Assembly (NCBI GenBank): GCA_964507445.1
Contig: CAZDQF010000029.1
Coordinates: 1 to 25,341 of the forward strand
Length of the DNA stretch: 25,341 bases
From: GCA-2683135 sp964507445
GTDB lineage: Bacteria; Planctomycetota; GCA-002687715
Reading direction: 5' to 3'
Part shown: piece by piece, positions 1 through 8,236 of the stretch
How positions within the stretch are numbered: position 1 is the first letter of the stretch
Layout: each line of letters starts with the position of its first letter
Program-made: the position numbers and the translations under genes
The notes under the pieces: generated by a model
The model's input: only the letters and a program-made list of their open reading frames with translations
Told to the model about the DNA's origin: nothing
Databases searched by the model: none

Positions 1-175
1 GGAAGGCCGCCTTGATGGCGGGCGCCAGCTCCGCGGGGAACTCGGACAGGTAGCTCTCGAGGCTGCGCAATCCGCCCTTGCCCCAGTCCTCAAGGAACTC
101 TGAGAAGAACCTCTCTACCGGAGTTGATCCCGAGATGGCGATGCTCCCATTGGGGTCGGGGCCGGGAGGACGCAC
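1..175 (-). CDS. N-terminal fragment of a gene cut by the left edge, possibly a second Ser/Thr kinase
   Basis: An open minus-strand frame runs from a GTG at 175 (a TTG at 178 is also possible, with an in-frame TGA just upstream) off the window. About 58 residues are visible. After a Pro/Gly-rich start it reads PVERFFSEFLEDWGKGGLRS and then LESYLSEFPAELAPAIKAAF. This helical, acidic pattern with 'LxSYLxxFP' resembles the stretch just before the kinase domain of the kinase gene further right (there 'SLSEYLRHWPEHQDAVAKSY'). It lies directly downstream of the sigma factor on the same strand. The kinase assignment is an inference from this short similarity and the location, because no catalytic motif is inside the window. 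No clear Shine-Dalgarno sequence precedes either start. Confidence 0.5.
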   Translation of the reverse strand, partial: MRPPGPDPNGSIAISGSTPVERFFSEFLEDWGKGGLRSLESYLSEFPAELAPAIKAAF

Positions 176-270
176 CAAGCATCAGGGAACCGCATGACAA
201 TTGCAACCGATCCCGCGCCCGCGCGGACGGGGAGCCCGGATGCGATGCTGCGCCGGTGGGTGGGTGAGGA

Positions 271-852
271 TCACCTGCCGTCCTTGATCATCAACTCCTG
301 GAGTTGGGCGACGGCCCTGGAGTACAGCTTGCGGACAGCCGCGTCGCTCTTTCCCATGGCTTCCGCAGCGTCCTTGCTGGAGAGCCCCTCCACCTTGCGG
401 AGCAGCACCACCTCCCTCATCTCCGGCGGCAGCTGCTGGAGACACCTTTCCAGCCTCTCGTAGAGCGGTCGGTTGGTGTAGGAGAGCTGACCGCCGGCGG
501 GCGCCATGGCGCTCTCCTTGAGAGGGACCTCACCTGCTCTCTTCTGGGCCTGGATCTTGCGTGCCTGGTTGCCAATCTTGTGGTTGATCATCACGTTCAG
601 GAAGCGCTGCAACGAGCCGCCCCCTCGCCACTCGAACCGATCCAGTTCCACCAGCGCGTCACGGACGACGCTCTGCAGGACGTCCTCGCTCTCCATGCGC
701 TCCCTGATGCGGACGCCCAGTCGAGAGCGTATGGCGACCAGCAGCCGGTCACGGTATCGACCATAGAGGTCGTTCCAGGCGTCCTGGTCCCCGGCCTTGA
801 TGCGGGCCACCAGTTGTTCGGTGAGCCCTTGGTCATCCGGGATATCGTCCAT
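271..852 (-). CDS. ECF-type RNA polymerase sigma factor
   Basis: A 193-aa protein with the two-domain layout of extracytoplasmic-function sigma factors, which direct RNA polymerase to alternative promoters. Region 2 covers about residues 12-95, with the core-binding/-10 segment around SEDVLQSV (55-62) and an arginine-rich helix before it. A linker of about 35 residues follows. Region 4 (about 131-188) has LPPEMREVVLLRKVEGLSSK, then a helix-turn-helix with AAVRKLYSRA for -35 recognition. The length is normal for the family. It starts at ATG 852, without an obvious Shine-Dalgarno sequence. The gene is 80 nt downstream of the Ser/Thr kinase gene and upstream of the edge fragment, so the three probably form one transcription unit. 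In planctomycetes such sigma factors often sit beside Ser/Thr kinases, and control by phosphorylation is a reasonable inference. No anti-sigma gene is visible. Confidence 0.9.
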   Translation of the reverse strand: MDDIPDDQGLTEQLVARIKAGDQDAWNDLYGRYRDRLLVAIRSRLGVRIRERMESEDVLQSVVRDALVELDRFEWRGGGSLQRFLNVMINHKIGNQARKIQAQKRAGEVPLKESAMAPAGGQLSYTNRPLYERLERCLQQLPPEMREVVLLRKVEGLSSKDAAEAMGKSDAAVRKLYSRAVAQLQELMIKDGR

Positions 853-932
853 GACAGGGCATGGTACCAGCCGGACCGGTTGTCTCGAACCCGCCGACGG
901 ATCGCACGCCGTGTCGGGGATGCCGTTGGAAC

Positions 933-3614
933 CTACGGGTTCTTGGGCTCTTCTTGATCGTCGCTGGGCGGAACGCCGGCGCGCTCGAGGGCCTTCTCGG
1001 CGTCTGCTTCGCGACCCAGTCTGCGCAGGATCACGGCAAGGTCGCTGCCGATCTGGACAGGGTTCCCGTGTCCGGGCTTGTGGCGTTTCAACGCCACCTG
1101 AAGCGCTGCCTCCAGGTGCGCCGCCGCCCGCTCGTTGTCGTTCTTTCCGAGCGCGGATGCCACTGCTGCGTGGTGATGCAGGTACATCTCGCTCTCCGAG
1201 CCCTTCCTCGCGTTCTCCAGCAAGTTCTCCGCCAGGGGGAGGGCCGCGTCATGGCGCTTGAGCTTGATCAAGACCTTGACGTATGCGGAGCCAACGGAGA
1301 CCGCCAGGCTGTGGGTCGGCCCCCTGCCGGCGACCGCCTGCTCGTAGGCGCGTCGCGACCACGAGACGGCGTTCTCCGCGTCCCCCTCTGCCGCGTAGAG
1401 ACCGCCCAGGACCTGCATGGCGAAGAGGGTGTAGCGATGACGCTCTCCTAAGGCTTCATTCTCCAGGCCGATGCGGACGGCGGCGTGGGCGGCGATCAGG
1501 GCGGCCTCCTTGCGGCCGTCTCCGTAGAGCAGGTTGGCGGCGCCGGCCAGGGTGTAGGGGACCCGGGGGAGCGCGTACGGTCTGACCTTGAGGCCTTCGT
1601 CCACCACCACCTGGACGGCGGCCTGCTGTTTTGCCTGGCGCCACAGCGGGACCGCCTTGGCGAGCATCCCTTCGATCAGCTCGTAGACCTGTTGCGGGGT
1701 CTCTCCCTTGCCGCGGGCAAACGCCACCACGGTCAGCAGCGCCTTGTTGTCGAGCGCCACCGCCATGTTGCCCGCCGCCACCTCCTTGAACATCTCCAGG
1801 TCGGCGATGGCCTTCTGCGTGTCCTCGTGCTGGTCTCCAAGATGGCGCCGGCGCAGCGCCACCACCTCCCCCATGAGCTCGATGGACCGGTCCTTGTTCC
1901 CCTCCTCCCACTCCAGGTTGGCCAGGGTCTCGAGGACATCCGCGTGCTCTGCGCTACCTGTTCTGCCCAACTCTCCCAGGAGCGCCACGGCTCGCTCCAC
2001 GTGTGCGCGGCTCGCTGCCGTGTCGTCGAGCTTGCGCCGGAGCTCCGCGAAGGTGAGTCGCAGTCGCAGCTCCACCTCCGGGTCCTGGTCCGCGAGCTTG
2101 GCCTCGGCGCCCGGGAGCAGCTGTGCGACGGTGATCTCGTCTCCCTGGGCCTGGTCCGGGTCCACGGCCTCGAGCAGGTCTCGGGTGACGAAACCGAAGA
2201 GCTCCTCCGCGATGGTGGCCTGCCGGGCGGCTGCTGCCATGGCCTTGCGCTCTCGCTCGAGGGCGGTGTTGGCACGCTCGGCGTTGGACTGTGCCTCCGT
2301 TGCCTTGGCGTTGGCCAGCTCGGCGTTGGCGTCGGCCACGATGGCGAAGCGGGTGGCCACGGTGGCTCCCGCCACCAGGATGACCGCTGCCGTGGTCGTG
2401 GCGAACGCCAGGGCCGGGTTTCGCTGTCCCCACCGCAGCAGCCGCGTCCAGGCAGAGGTGGGCCGGGCGACCACCGGGTGGAACTCCAGCGCCCGCTTCA
2501 GGTCGTCGGCCAGGTCGAGGGCCGTCTGGTAGCGCCGGACCCGGTCCTTCTCCAGGGCGGTGGCGATCACGGTGGCCAGGTCCCTGGAGATGGCCGTGTT
2601 CAGCTTGCGCGGGTCGCCGGGATCCTTGTTCAGGATGGCCTGGTACACGGCCTCCCGCGTCGGAGCTTCGAACGGGCGGTGCAGGGTCGCGCATTCGTAC
2701 AGCATGACCCCGAGAGACCAGACGTCCGTGCGCCGGTCGAGCTTGATGGTGTGTCGGGTGAGCTGCTCCGGAGACATGTAGGCGGGGGTGCCGAACAGGT
2801 CACCGGACCGGGTCAGGGTGTGGAGATCCGCGTCATCGGCGCGGGCGAGGCCGAAGTCCATGACCACGGCCTCCTCCTCGGGAGTGACCATGACGTTGCC
2901 CGGCTTGATGTCGCGGTGGACGATGCCCGCCTCGTGTGCGGCGTGCAGCGCCCGCGCCGCCTTCTCCACGATGCGCATGGCGGACATGAGCTCGGCGCGG
3001 GTGAGGGTGCCTGCCGTAGGGGTGGCGCCATCCCGGACCTGATGACTCTCGTTGCCGGTGACCGGGACCTCCAGCATGAAGGTGCTGTCTCCGGAGTCGT
3101 TCCGGTCCTGCTCCCCACGCCCGCGGGTGATGCGCTGGGCGAGGGTCTCTCCCTCCACGTAGCGCATGGCGAAGTACGGCACGCCACCCACGACCTCGGC
3201 GTCATAGACCGGGCACAGCCCGGGGTGGTCCAGCCGGGCCGCGATGGCCGCCTCGCGCTTGAAGTAGGCGAGCTGTCGTTCCCCTCCGGGGCCGCTGGCC
3301 TGCAGGACCTTGACGGCGACGGTGCGGCCTGTCCGTCGATGGCGAGCCCGGTACACGGTGCCCTGGCCGCCGCGACCCAGAACCTCTCCGAGGACATAGG
3401 GCCCGAGGGAATCGGGGCTGGAGACCGTGTCCGCCGACCCTCCGGCGGCCTCGTCCTGCAAGCGCAGGTAGGACTTGGCGACGGCGTCCTGGTGCTCGGG
3501 CCAATGCCGCAGGTATTCGGACAGGGACTTCGCTCCGTTGGAAGCGGCGTCGCTCCTGTAAGCGGCTTCGAACTTGGCGAGGACCCTCTCCGGGTTGGGC
3601 TCCGTGCAGGTCAA
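933..3614 (-). CDS. Membrane-anchored serine/threonine protein kinase with TPR-rich C-terminal region
   Basis: The frame is open from a GTG at 3719 (928 aa), but a TTG at 3614 with a GAGG 8 nt upstream gives 893 aa and lies downstream of an AT-rich promoter-like patch, so I chose it. In 928-aa numbering, residues 41-90 are a helical lead-in. The kinase domain spans about 107-411, with glycine loop GRGGQGTVY (115-123), catalytic Lys137, HRDIKPGN (268-275), DFG (288-290) and SPE (316-318), so it looks active. An insert of about 50 polar residues (about 198-240) separates the hinge from the next helix. One transmembrane helix lies at about 435-458, then a charged, Ala/Glu-rich coiled-coil-like segment and helical repeats (about 545-900) of TPR type for protein binding. 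The kinase faces the cytoplasm. The sigma factor downstream is a plausible partner, by inference from position. Confidence 0.93.
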   Translation of the reverse strand: MTCTEPNPERVLAKFEAAYRSDAASNGAKSLSEYLRHWPEHQDAVAKSYLRLQDEAAGGSADTVSSPDSLGPYVLGEVLGRGGQGTVYRARHRRTGRTVAVKVLQASGPGGERQLAYFKREAAIAARLDHPGLCPVYDAEVVGGVPYFAMRYVEGETLAQRITRGRGEQDRNDSGDSTFMLEVPVTGNESHQVRDGATPTAGTLTRAELMSAMRIVEKAARALHAAHEAGIVHRDIKPGNVMVTPEEEAVVMDFGLARADDADLHTLTRSGDLFGTPAYMSPEQLTRHTIKLDRRTDVWSLGVMLYECATLHRPFEAPTREAVYQAILNKDPGDPRKLNTAISRDLATVIATALEKDRVRRYQTALDLADDLKRALEFHPVVARPTSAWTRLLRWGQRNPALAFATTTAAVILVAGATVATRFAIVADANAELANAKATEAQSNAERANTALERERKAMAAAARQATIAEELFGFVTRDLLEAVDPDQAQGDEITVAQLLPGAEAKLADQDPEVELRLRLTFAELRRKLDDTAASRAHVERAVALLGELGRTGSAEHADVLETLANLEWEEGNKDRSIELMGEVVALRRRHLGDQHEDTQKAIADLEMFKEVAAGNMAVALDNKALLTVVAFARGKGETPQQVYELIEGMLAKAVPLWRQAKQQAAVQVVVDEGLKVRPYALPRVPYTLAGAANLLYGDGRKEAALIAAHAAVRIGLENEALGERHRYTLFAMQVLGGLYAAEGDAENAVSWSRRAYEQAVAGRGPTHSLAVSVGSAYVKVLIKLKRHDAALPLAENLLENARKGSESEMYLHHHAAVASALGKNDNERAAAHLEAALQVALKRHKPGHGNPVQIGSDLAVILRRLGREADAEKALERAGVPPSDDQEEPKNP

Positions 3615-3660
3615 GATGGCGCCTCGTGTGAGGGGTGTCCGCGTCGTGGTCTGGCCAGGG

Positions 3661-3666
3661 AGTATA
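3661..3666 (-). promoter_or_regulatory. Possible -10 element upstream of the kinase gene
   Basis: On the minus strand this reads TATACT inside a short AT-rich stretch (about 3659-3692) that stands out in a very GC-rich region. No convincing -35 element is seen at 16-18 nt. It lies about 47 nt before the TTG at 3614 but inside the frame if translation began at the GTG at 3719, so it favours the shorter start. Low-confidence sequence judgement only. Confidence 0.3.
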
Positions 3667-3756
3667 TCAAGACAGCCGAAATAAGCGAAGCGCTCGTGGC
3701 GCCGCTCCACGGTGCTCACCGAGGCTGATCCGCGCTGTGGCTTGTGCTGGTTCCGG

Positions 3757-5982
3757 TCAGGGCACCCGCACGATGCGGACGGCGGACTGCACCGGCCACG
3801 GACACGCGGCGCCGGAGACTCCCTGCAGGTGGAAGGTGACGCCGCTGGACAGGGGAGGCACCACGGCGGAGCAGGTGGCGACGCCGTCGGGCCCTGCGAT
3901 CCCCGCTCCGAGGATGTGGAACAGGGGGTCGAAGTCGATGCGCAGGCCCAGCTCCACGCACCACCCGGGGATGGCGTAGGAGAAGCTGCCCGGAGCGAGA
4001 CCCCAGATGACCGCTCCGAACGTCCCGGGCTCCAGGCCGCCCACCTGATAGGTGACGGTGGTGTTGGGCGTCAGCGTCGCGGGGCCGGAGAGGGAGAGCG
4101 CCACCGGCGCGGTTTGAGCGAAGGCCTTGGCCAGCCTCACGTAGCCCGCCTGATAGGGGATGTGGCACTCGGTGATGGACCAGGAGTTCTGGGGCCAGCT
4201 CGTGTTCCAGTCCAGGTAGGCCTTCTGCAGAGGTTGGTTGGATGGCGGGACGAGGGGCGGTCCGGAGTATGTGGGATCAGGAGACCAGCTGGGGTTGGGG
4301 CCCCCGGTCAGCAGGCCGGGCGCCGGTCCGAAGAGAGAGGACTGGGCGTTGTCCCAGTTGGTGCCGTCTGCGAACCAGTTGTGGTAGGTCTCGTTGACGC
4401 TGCGGTCCGCGCCGTAGGCGCCGAGGTTGGTGAGGTAGGTGTAGCCCGTGGGGTTCACCCCGTGCACGTGGTGGAGGTAGCCTTCCGCGGCCTCTCGATA
4501 GGTCGCCGTGTTGGGCAGGTCGAGGCCATGCCGGGTCATGGACGCGTACATCAGCCCCTGGCGGATGCGGGTGTAGTTGCTGCCCCAGGTGTGATCGCTG
4601 TCGTTGAGTTGAGCCCTGTAGGCGCCGGATGCCAGCCGCCCTCGGTGAGACGGCCCGGACAGCTCGGAGGCGTAGGCGGATCGAATCTGCGCCCTGACGC
4701 TGGGCGTCGCCTCGGGCAGGGCCGCGTAGTAGAGCAGCCCTTCCTGGTACTCGTACTGCCATGGTGAGGCCCAGGGGGACCCCCACGGCGCCTGGAACAG
4801 GTACGCGGCCTGGTAGTTGGCGTCGAACCACTGCTGGTAGCCGGCCTGCCCGGTCAAGGCGAACAGGTAGGCGGCAGCGCAGACCCTGTTCATCTGCTGC
4901 TCATAGGGGCTGTCTTCTGCCGGGGCGCTGGCGAAGCCCGCGTTGGAGTAGTTGGACGGGATGGACCCGGGGTTCTGCTGGAGCCAGGTCCATGCCTGCT
5001 CCGCGGCGGCCTGCAGGGTGGCGGCGTAGGTCTGCATGGATGGGTGCGGGAGGCTGGCGAAGACCCGAGCCCCGTGAGCGAACACGCCGCAGGCGGAGAT
5101 GGTGGCGGACGCCGTCGGCGGGCCGTACCGCCGCGGCGCCCCGTCGGCGCTGGGCGGGCTCGCCGCGGCGAAGTCCGTGACCGAGAGCTTGTGCAGCACC
5201 GAGCCGTCAGCCAATTGCATCCGCAGCAGCCAGTCCAGCTCCCACTTCACCTCGTCAAGCACGTCGGGGACGAGGTTCCCCGACTCCGGGATACCCAGGT
5301 CGTCGGCCCAGGCGGAGGGTCGGTCTTCGTAGGCGAACAGCAGGCTGTGGACGGCGCCGTCGGCGTAGTTGACGTACTTGTTGTAGTCCCCCGCGTCGTG
5401 CCAGCCGCCGTGCAGATCGAGGGCGGTGGACGGGACCGGGTTGAGGACCGACAGGCAGGAGAGGTCCTGCTCCGCGCCTGCGTGGCAGGTGCCGTCGGTC
5501 CAGCTCCCGTGGGCGTGAGGGGTCGCCTTCGGCGTCCCGCAGCGTTGGTAATAGAACACCCTGAGGGCTTGTCGCAGGACCTGATCGTAGACGTCGGGGG
5601 CGATCTGGAACGGGTCCGAGCTGGCGCCGGTGGCGGGGTCAACGACGACGAAGAACCCGATCTCCGTCAGCGGTGAGAAGTCGAACCACCACACTCGATC
5701 TCCGGACTGACCTTGCAGGTTCGAGCCGGCGCCGTCGTCCCACGGGACCGCCGGCCCCGCCAGGGCCACGCTCTGATCCGATACCCGGCGCACCTCCACC
5801 GTCGCTCCGGGTGCGAACGCCGCTGGGGCGTCGTACCCCTGCACCGGCTCCCTGAAGATCGCCACCTTCCTCGCCAGAGGGCGGTACCCGAAGTCGTCCA
5901 CCCGCACATGGAGGGATGACTGCGCGGCGGCGGAGAGGGCGAGGGTCAGACAACAGAGCAGGGTCCGTCGCGGTCGGGTCAT
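3757..5982 (-). CDS. Secreted glycoside hydrolase family 9 (cellulase-type endo-/exoglucanase)
   Basis: A 741-aa protein; GH9 enzymes cleave beta-1,4-glucan by inversion. Start ATG 5982 is preceded by GGTGAGG six nt upstream and gives a good signal peptide (MTRPRRTLLCCLTLALSAAAQ); an ATG at 6018 would only add a Pro-rich extension. Residues about 22-128 form the Ig-like CelD-N domain typical of this enzyme class. The (alpha/alpha)6 catalytic domain begins near 131 and holds WHDAGDYNKY (194-203), whose Asp196 and Asp199 match the nucleophilic-water/base pair. HGVNPTGYTYLTNLG (507-521) matches the conserved C-terminal loop. ITECHIPYQAGYV (603-615) supplies the expected catalytic acid, Glu605. 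About 115 residues follow (about 627-741), a beta-rich module resembling the C-terminus of the small secreted protein at 18491. Cys residues at 148, 166 and 176 suggest disulfide or metal binding. It appears to be a single-gene unit; substrate is not established. Confidence 0.9.
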   Translation of the reverse strand: MTRPRRTLLCCLTLALSAAAQSSLHVRVDDFGYRPLARKVAIFREPVQGYDAPAAFAPGATVEVRRVSDQSVALAGPAVPWDDGAGSNLQGQSGDRVWWFDFSPLTEIGFFVVVDPATGASSDPFQIAPDVYDQVLRQALRVFYYQRCGTPKATPHAHGSWTDGTCHAGAEQDLSCLSVLNPVPSTALDLHGGWHDAGDYNKYVNYADGAVHSLLFAYEDRPSAWADDLGIPESGNLVPDVLDEVKWELDWLLRMQLADGSVLHKLSVTDFAAASPPSADGAPRRYGPPTASATISACGVFAHGARVFASLPHPSMQTYAATLQAAAEQAWTWLQQNPGSIPSNYSNAGFASAPAEDSPYEQQMNRVCAAAYLFALTGQAGYQQWFDANYQAAYLFQAPWGSPWASPWQYEYQEGLLYYAALPEATPSVRAQIRSAYASELSGPSHRGRLASGAYRAQLNDSDHTWGSNYTRIRQGLMYASMTRHGLDLPNTATYREAAEGYLHHVHGVNPTGYTYLTNLGAYGADRSVNETYHNWFADGTNWDNAQSSLFGPAPGLLTGGPNPSWSPDPTYSGPPLVPPSNQPLQKAYLDWNTSWPQNSWSITECHIPYQAGYVRLAKAFAQTAPVALSLSGPATLTPNTTVTYQVGGLEPGTFGAVIWGLAPGSFSYAIPGWCVELGLRIDFDPLFHILGAGIAGPDGVATCSAVVPPLSSGVTFHLQGVSGAACPWPVQSAVRIVRVP

Positions 5983-5988
5983 GGGGGG

Positions 5989-5995
5989 CCTCACC
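5989..5995 (-). promoter_or_regulatory. Ribosome binding site deciding the GH9 start
   Basis: Minus-strand GGTGAGG, six nt (CCCCCC) before ATG 5982. The alternative in-frame ATG at 6018 has no comparable purine-rich motif, and the signal peptide starts directly at 5982. Confidence 0.55.
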
Positions 5996-6061
5996 GGAAG
6001 CCGTGGCGACGGATGCAAGGCCGGGGAGACCTGGCGCCGCGCAATCGGTCCCGATCGCGCC

Positions 6062-6316
6062 TCAGCTGGTTTGACGACGTCGACGCCTCCACCAGAGGAG
6101 GTCGATGATCAGCAGTACAACACAGGTGGGCCCCCAGTAGAAGGTCCAGAACATGCGGGTGACGGCCGCGAACCCCGTGCTGGTGGTGGAGTCCGGTCCG
6201 AGCCCGTCGCGGAGGATCCAGACATAGAGTCCGCCGGCCAGGAACCAGAGGACCTGCAGCCAGACGAACGCTCCCTGCATGAGGAGGAGGGCCCAGTGGG
6301 TGGTCTTGGTGGTCAT
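6062..6316 (-). CDS. Small two-helix membrane protein of unknown function
   Basis: An 84-aa protein. A first hydrophobic helix covers about residues 8-35 (ALLLMQGAFVWLQVLWFLAG within it) and a second about 52-74, ending in LLIIDLLWW. The C-terminus is a run of arginines, RRRRR, a strong positive-inside signal that puts the tail in the cytoplasm. A short polar loop with DGLGPDSTTSTG separates the helices. Start ATG 6316 has only a weak upstream purine match. It lies 79 nt upstream of the GH9 start on the same strand and might be co-transcribed with it. I recognise no family. Coding is supported by a clean membrane-protein pattern and by the absence of a better frame here. Confidence 0.65.
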   Translation of the reverse strand: MTTKTTHWALLLMQGAFVWLQVLWFLAGGLYVWILRDGLGPDSTTSTGFAAVTRMFWTFYWGPTCVVLLIIDLLWWRRRRRQTS

Positions 6317-6471
6317 GAGGGTCGTGCTACGAATGCTGTGGCCGGCTTGATCGTTCGCCGATTGGATTCACGGGCCGGGATCATAACCCCATGTGCGGCC
6401 GTGATCGAACCAGGGCGCGTCGGGTCTGATGTCCGTGACAGGTCCTATCGGCAGTTCAGGGGAGGGAGTAA

Positions 6472-6648
6472 TCCGTCTTCGAGAACACCGGCAATGCCAT
6501 CGTGGAGGCGCTGGTGGCGGGTGTGCCGGTCCTCGCGACGGCCACCTGTGGCTACAGCGAGCATGTGCTCCGCAGCGGCGCTGGGAAGGTCGTCAGTAGC
6601 GACCCCTTCAGGCAGGAGGAGATGACTCGGGAGAGGAGCGGCGCTTGA
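6472..6648 (+). pseudogene. C-terminal remnant of a WaaG/RfaG-type LPS core glycosyltransferase
   Basis: After an in-frame TAA at 6469, a frame with no start codon at its head reads VFENTGNAIVEALVAG, then VPVLATATCGYSEHV, then GAGKVVSSDPFRQEEM, and stops at TGA 6646. This matches the donor-binding end of the GT4 family member WaaG (E. coli has a similar EAAGIVLLEA, AGLPVLTT, CGYAHY and PFRQE pattern), including the Glu of the E-x7-E region. The family's N-terminal ~260 residues are absent upstream, and about 70 residues normally following the PFRQE motif are reduced to a few codons. I read it as a doubly truncated pseudogene. In LPS loci WaaG is commonly followed by WaaP, and the next remnant here is a WaaP-type kinase, which supports the call. 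Confidence 0.68.
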
Positions 6649-6650
6649 GC

Positions 6651-7258
6651 ATGGAGTGGGGGGAATACACCAGGGCATTGACCGTGGAGCGGTCGGCTGT
6701 GGGTGCAGGGGAGATGGTGGTCGATCGACCGTGGCGCTCCTTCCTGGCTCAAGCAGGTCTCGATGATCCTCAGCGGATCTGGGCCCGAGACGACGGCGAG
6801 GTCGTCAAGCGCCGCGACGGTCTGGAGGTGCGCCGACTTGTCGTCGCCGGTGAGGACGGGGAGGTCGTGTTGTTTCTGAAGAAGCACGTCCAGCCTGTGG
6901 GGGCGAACGGCGGGGTCGGTGAGGGGATGCGGGAGTTTGCCAACTACCGTGCTTTTCGTCGACGGGGTCTGGCGACGGCGGTGCCGCTCGCGGCTGGCGC
7001 CCATGAGGATGGGGGCGAGCTCCGCTCCTTCGTCGTCACCCGAGACTTCCGGTCAAGGCGCTGGCGGAGTTCTTCTTCTCCGTTCCCATCCTGGAGGAGG
7101 CTGACCGGGCCTTCGTCATGGTGACCTACAAGGGCAAGGATCGCCTGTCGTGGTTGGATCGGCTGTAGTACCGGTGGACGATGGGCAAGACGGCGCGCAT
7201 CGCGCGGCATGTGAAGAAGCGGAACCTGGCGCCCAAGATGAACCAGCCGTCCGCATGA
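6651..7258 (+). pseudogene. Broken WaaP/InaA-type lipopolysaccharide core heptose kinase
   Basis: From ATG 6651, about 133 residues read like the N-lobe of LPS core kinases: GEVVKRRDGLEVRRLVV, a beta strand with VVLFLKKH (the Lys being the expected ATP-binding one), REFANYRAFRRRGLATAVPL, and the hinge-like ELRSFVVTRDF. At about 7049 similarity jumps to another frame: PVKALAEFFFSVPILEE, then DRLSWLDRL, a TAG at 7166, and after it YRWTMGKTARIARHVKKRN up to TGA 7258, which suits the C-terminal helices of the family. The catalytic loop and metal-binding Asp region, expected between the two parts, is missing. So there is an internal deletion with frame change plus an in-frame stop. Residual frame +3 continues to 7124 as noise. 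A functional kinase is very unlikely. Confidence 0.7.
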
Positions 7259-7371
7259 GGTCGTGTGCGGGGCGCGGCCGCGGATGACCTGGAGTTCAGG
7301 ATGGTGATGGTCCGAGGTCCGTGGCAAACCGGCGTCGCGGCGCAGGTTTCATCTCTTTGACCCTGGCGCTG

Positions 7372-7377
7372 TATCAT
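7372..7377 (+). promoter_or_regulatory. Possible -10 element for the methyltransferase gene
   Basis: TATCAT lies 8 nt before ATG 7386, with only a weak TTCATC-like -35 candidate near 7349. No Shine-Dalgarno motif separates it from the start. If used, the transcript would be leaderless or nearly so. Weak evidence. Confidence 0.22.
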
Positions 7378-7385
7378 GGATACCC

Positions 7386-8138
7386 ATGGAATCCGCGCGT
7401 GTATTGAAGGCTGCCTGGCAGGAGCGAGGGCAATCCCGGCTGCGGGACCTCTTCATCGCGTCCCATGTGGGTTGGGACGATCCGGATGCCTGGCGAGCGC
7501 AGGCCGTGAAGGACGTGGATCACCTGCTGACCGATATCGACCGGCAGCACCTCGCCCAGGTGCATGCCTGCGAGCTGGGGTGTGGCGTGGGCAGGCTGAC
7601 GGGCGCGCTCGCCCCCATGGTGAAGAGCTACACCGGCGTGGACATCGCGCCGGCCATGCTGGAGGAGGCCCGGCGACGGACCGGTCACCTGGACAACGTC
7701 CGGTTTCTCGAGGGCGACGGCATGGAGCTGCCGCCCGCGGCCTGCGATCGGGAATACGGTCTGGTCTTCGCGTCCGCCGTGTTCATCCACTGCCCCCGGG
7801 ACGTCATCGAGGCCAACATGCGCTCCATGAGGGACGTGGCGGCTCCTCGGGGAGACGTACGATTTCACCTGCGGGCCGACGTGGAGGACGGTGAGGGCCT
7901 GATCGAGGCGCCCGTGGCGGCGCAGGTCATCGACGATAAGCAGCTGACCAAGGAGCTGGATCTGAAGGCCGTGGTCGGACAGGCAGGTGAGGAGGCCCTC
8001 ATCGAAGAGAACTACATGGGCCATCCGTTCCGCTACCGGGAGGCGCAGGACCTGGTGCAGGACGTGTTCGGTGAGGACGGGGCCGTGCTGCGTCTCAGCC
8101 GGGGTTTCATGGCCGCCGGCTGGACCCGCCCTGAGTAG
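7386..8138 (+). CDS. Class I SAM-dependent methyltransferase
   Basis: A 250-aa soluble protein with a Rossmann-type methyltransferase core. Motif I is ACELGCGVGRLTGAL (61-75), the S-adenosylmethionine glycine loop. The acidic residue ending strand beta2 is Asp86 in YTGVDIAPAMLEEA. A motif II-like VRFLEGDGMELP (105-116) provides Asp111 next to the adenine. VFASAVFIHCPRDVI matches the beta4 region. About 60 N-terminal residues and a C-terminal segment (PFRYREAQDLVQDVF) probably shape the acceptor site, so the substrate cannot be read from the sequence. Start ATG 7386 has no Shine-Dalgarno; the ATG at 7376 is in another frame. It sits between LPS-gene remnants and the HMG-CoA-synthase homologue, 98 nt upstream of the latter on the same strand. 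Methylation of a lipid, sugar or small molecule are all possible. Confidence 0.85.
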   Translation: MESARVLKAAWQERGQSRLRDLFIASHVGWDDPDAWRAQAVKDVDHLLTDIDRQHLAQVHACELGCGVGRLTGALAPMVKSYTGVDIAPAMLEEARRRTGHLDNVRFLEGDGMELPPAACDREYGLVFASAVFIHCPRDVIEANMRSMRDVAAPRGDVRFHLRADVEDGEGLIEAPVAAQVIDDKQLTKELDLKAVVGQAGEEALIEENYMGHPFRYREAQDLVQDVFGEDGAVLRLSRGFMAAGWTRPE

Positions 8139-8236
8139 TCTCGATTCGAAGACCCCGGCCTTCCGGAGGTCACGCTGACGAGCGAATGGGCGGGCTGCCG
8201 GTTTCGCGACTCCCTCAGCGTTAGTAGGGTGCGGCC

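Noticed and set aside
1485..3728. Long plus-strand open frame opposite the kinase gene (747 codons)
   Set aside because: Shadow of the kinase gene in GC-rich DNA; the opposite strand shows complete kinase motifs, while this frame is Gly/Val/Arg-rich without recognisable domains.
6645..7124. Intact 159-aa gene for the LPS-kinase-like frame
   Set aside because: Family-like sequence stops near 7049 and resumes in another frame; the last 25 codons of this frame are noise and the catalytic region is missing.
8151..8170. Hairpin-like sequence (GACC-CCGG / CCGG-A-GGTC) after the methyltransferase gene as a terminator
   Set aside because: The stem has a bulge and no T-run follows, and such GC-rich palindromes arise often by chance in this DNA.
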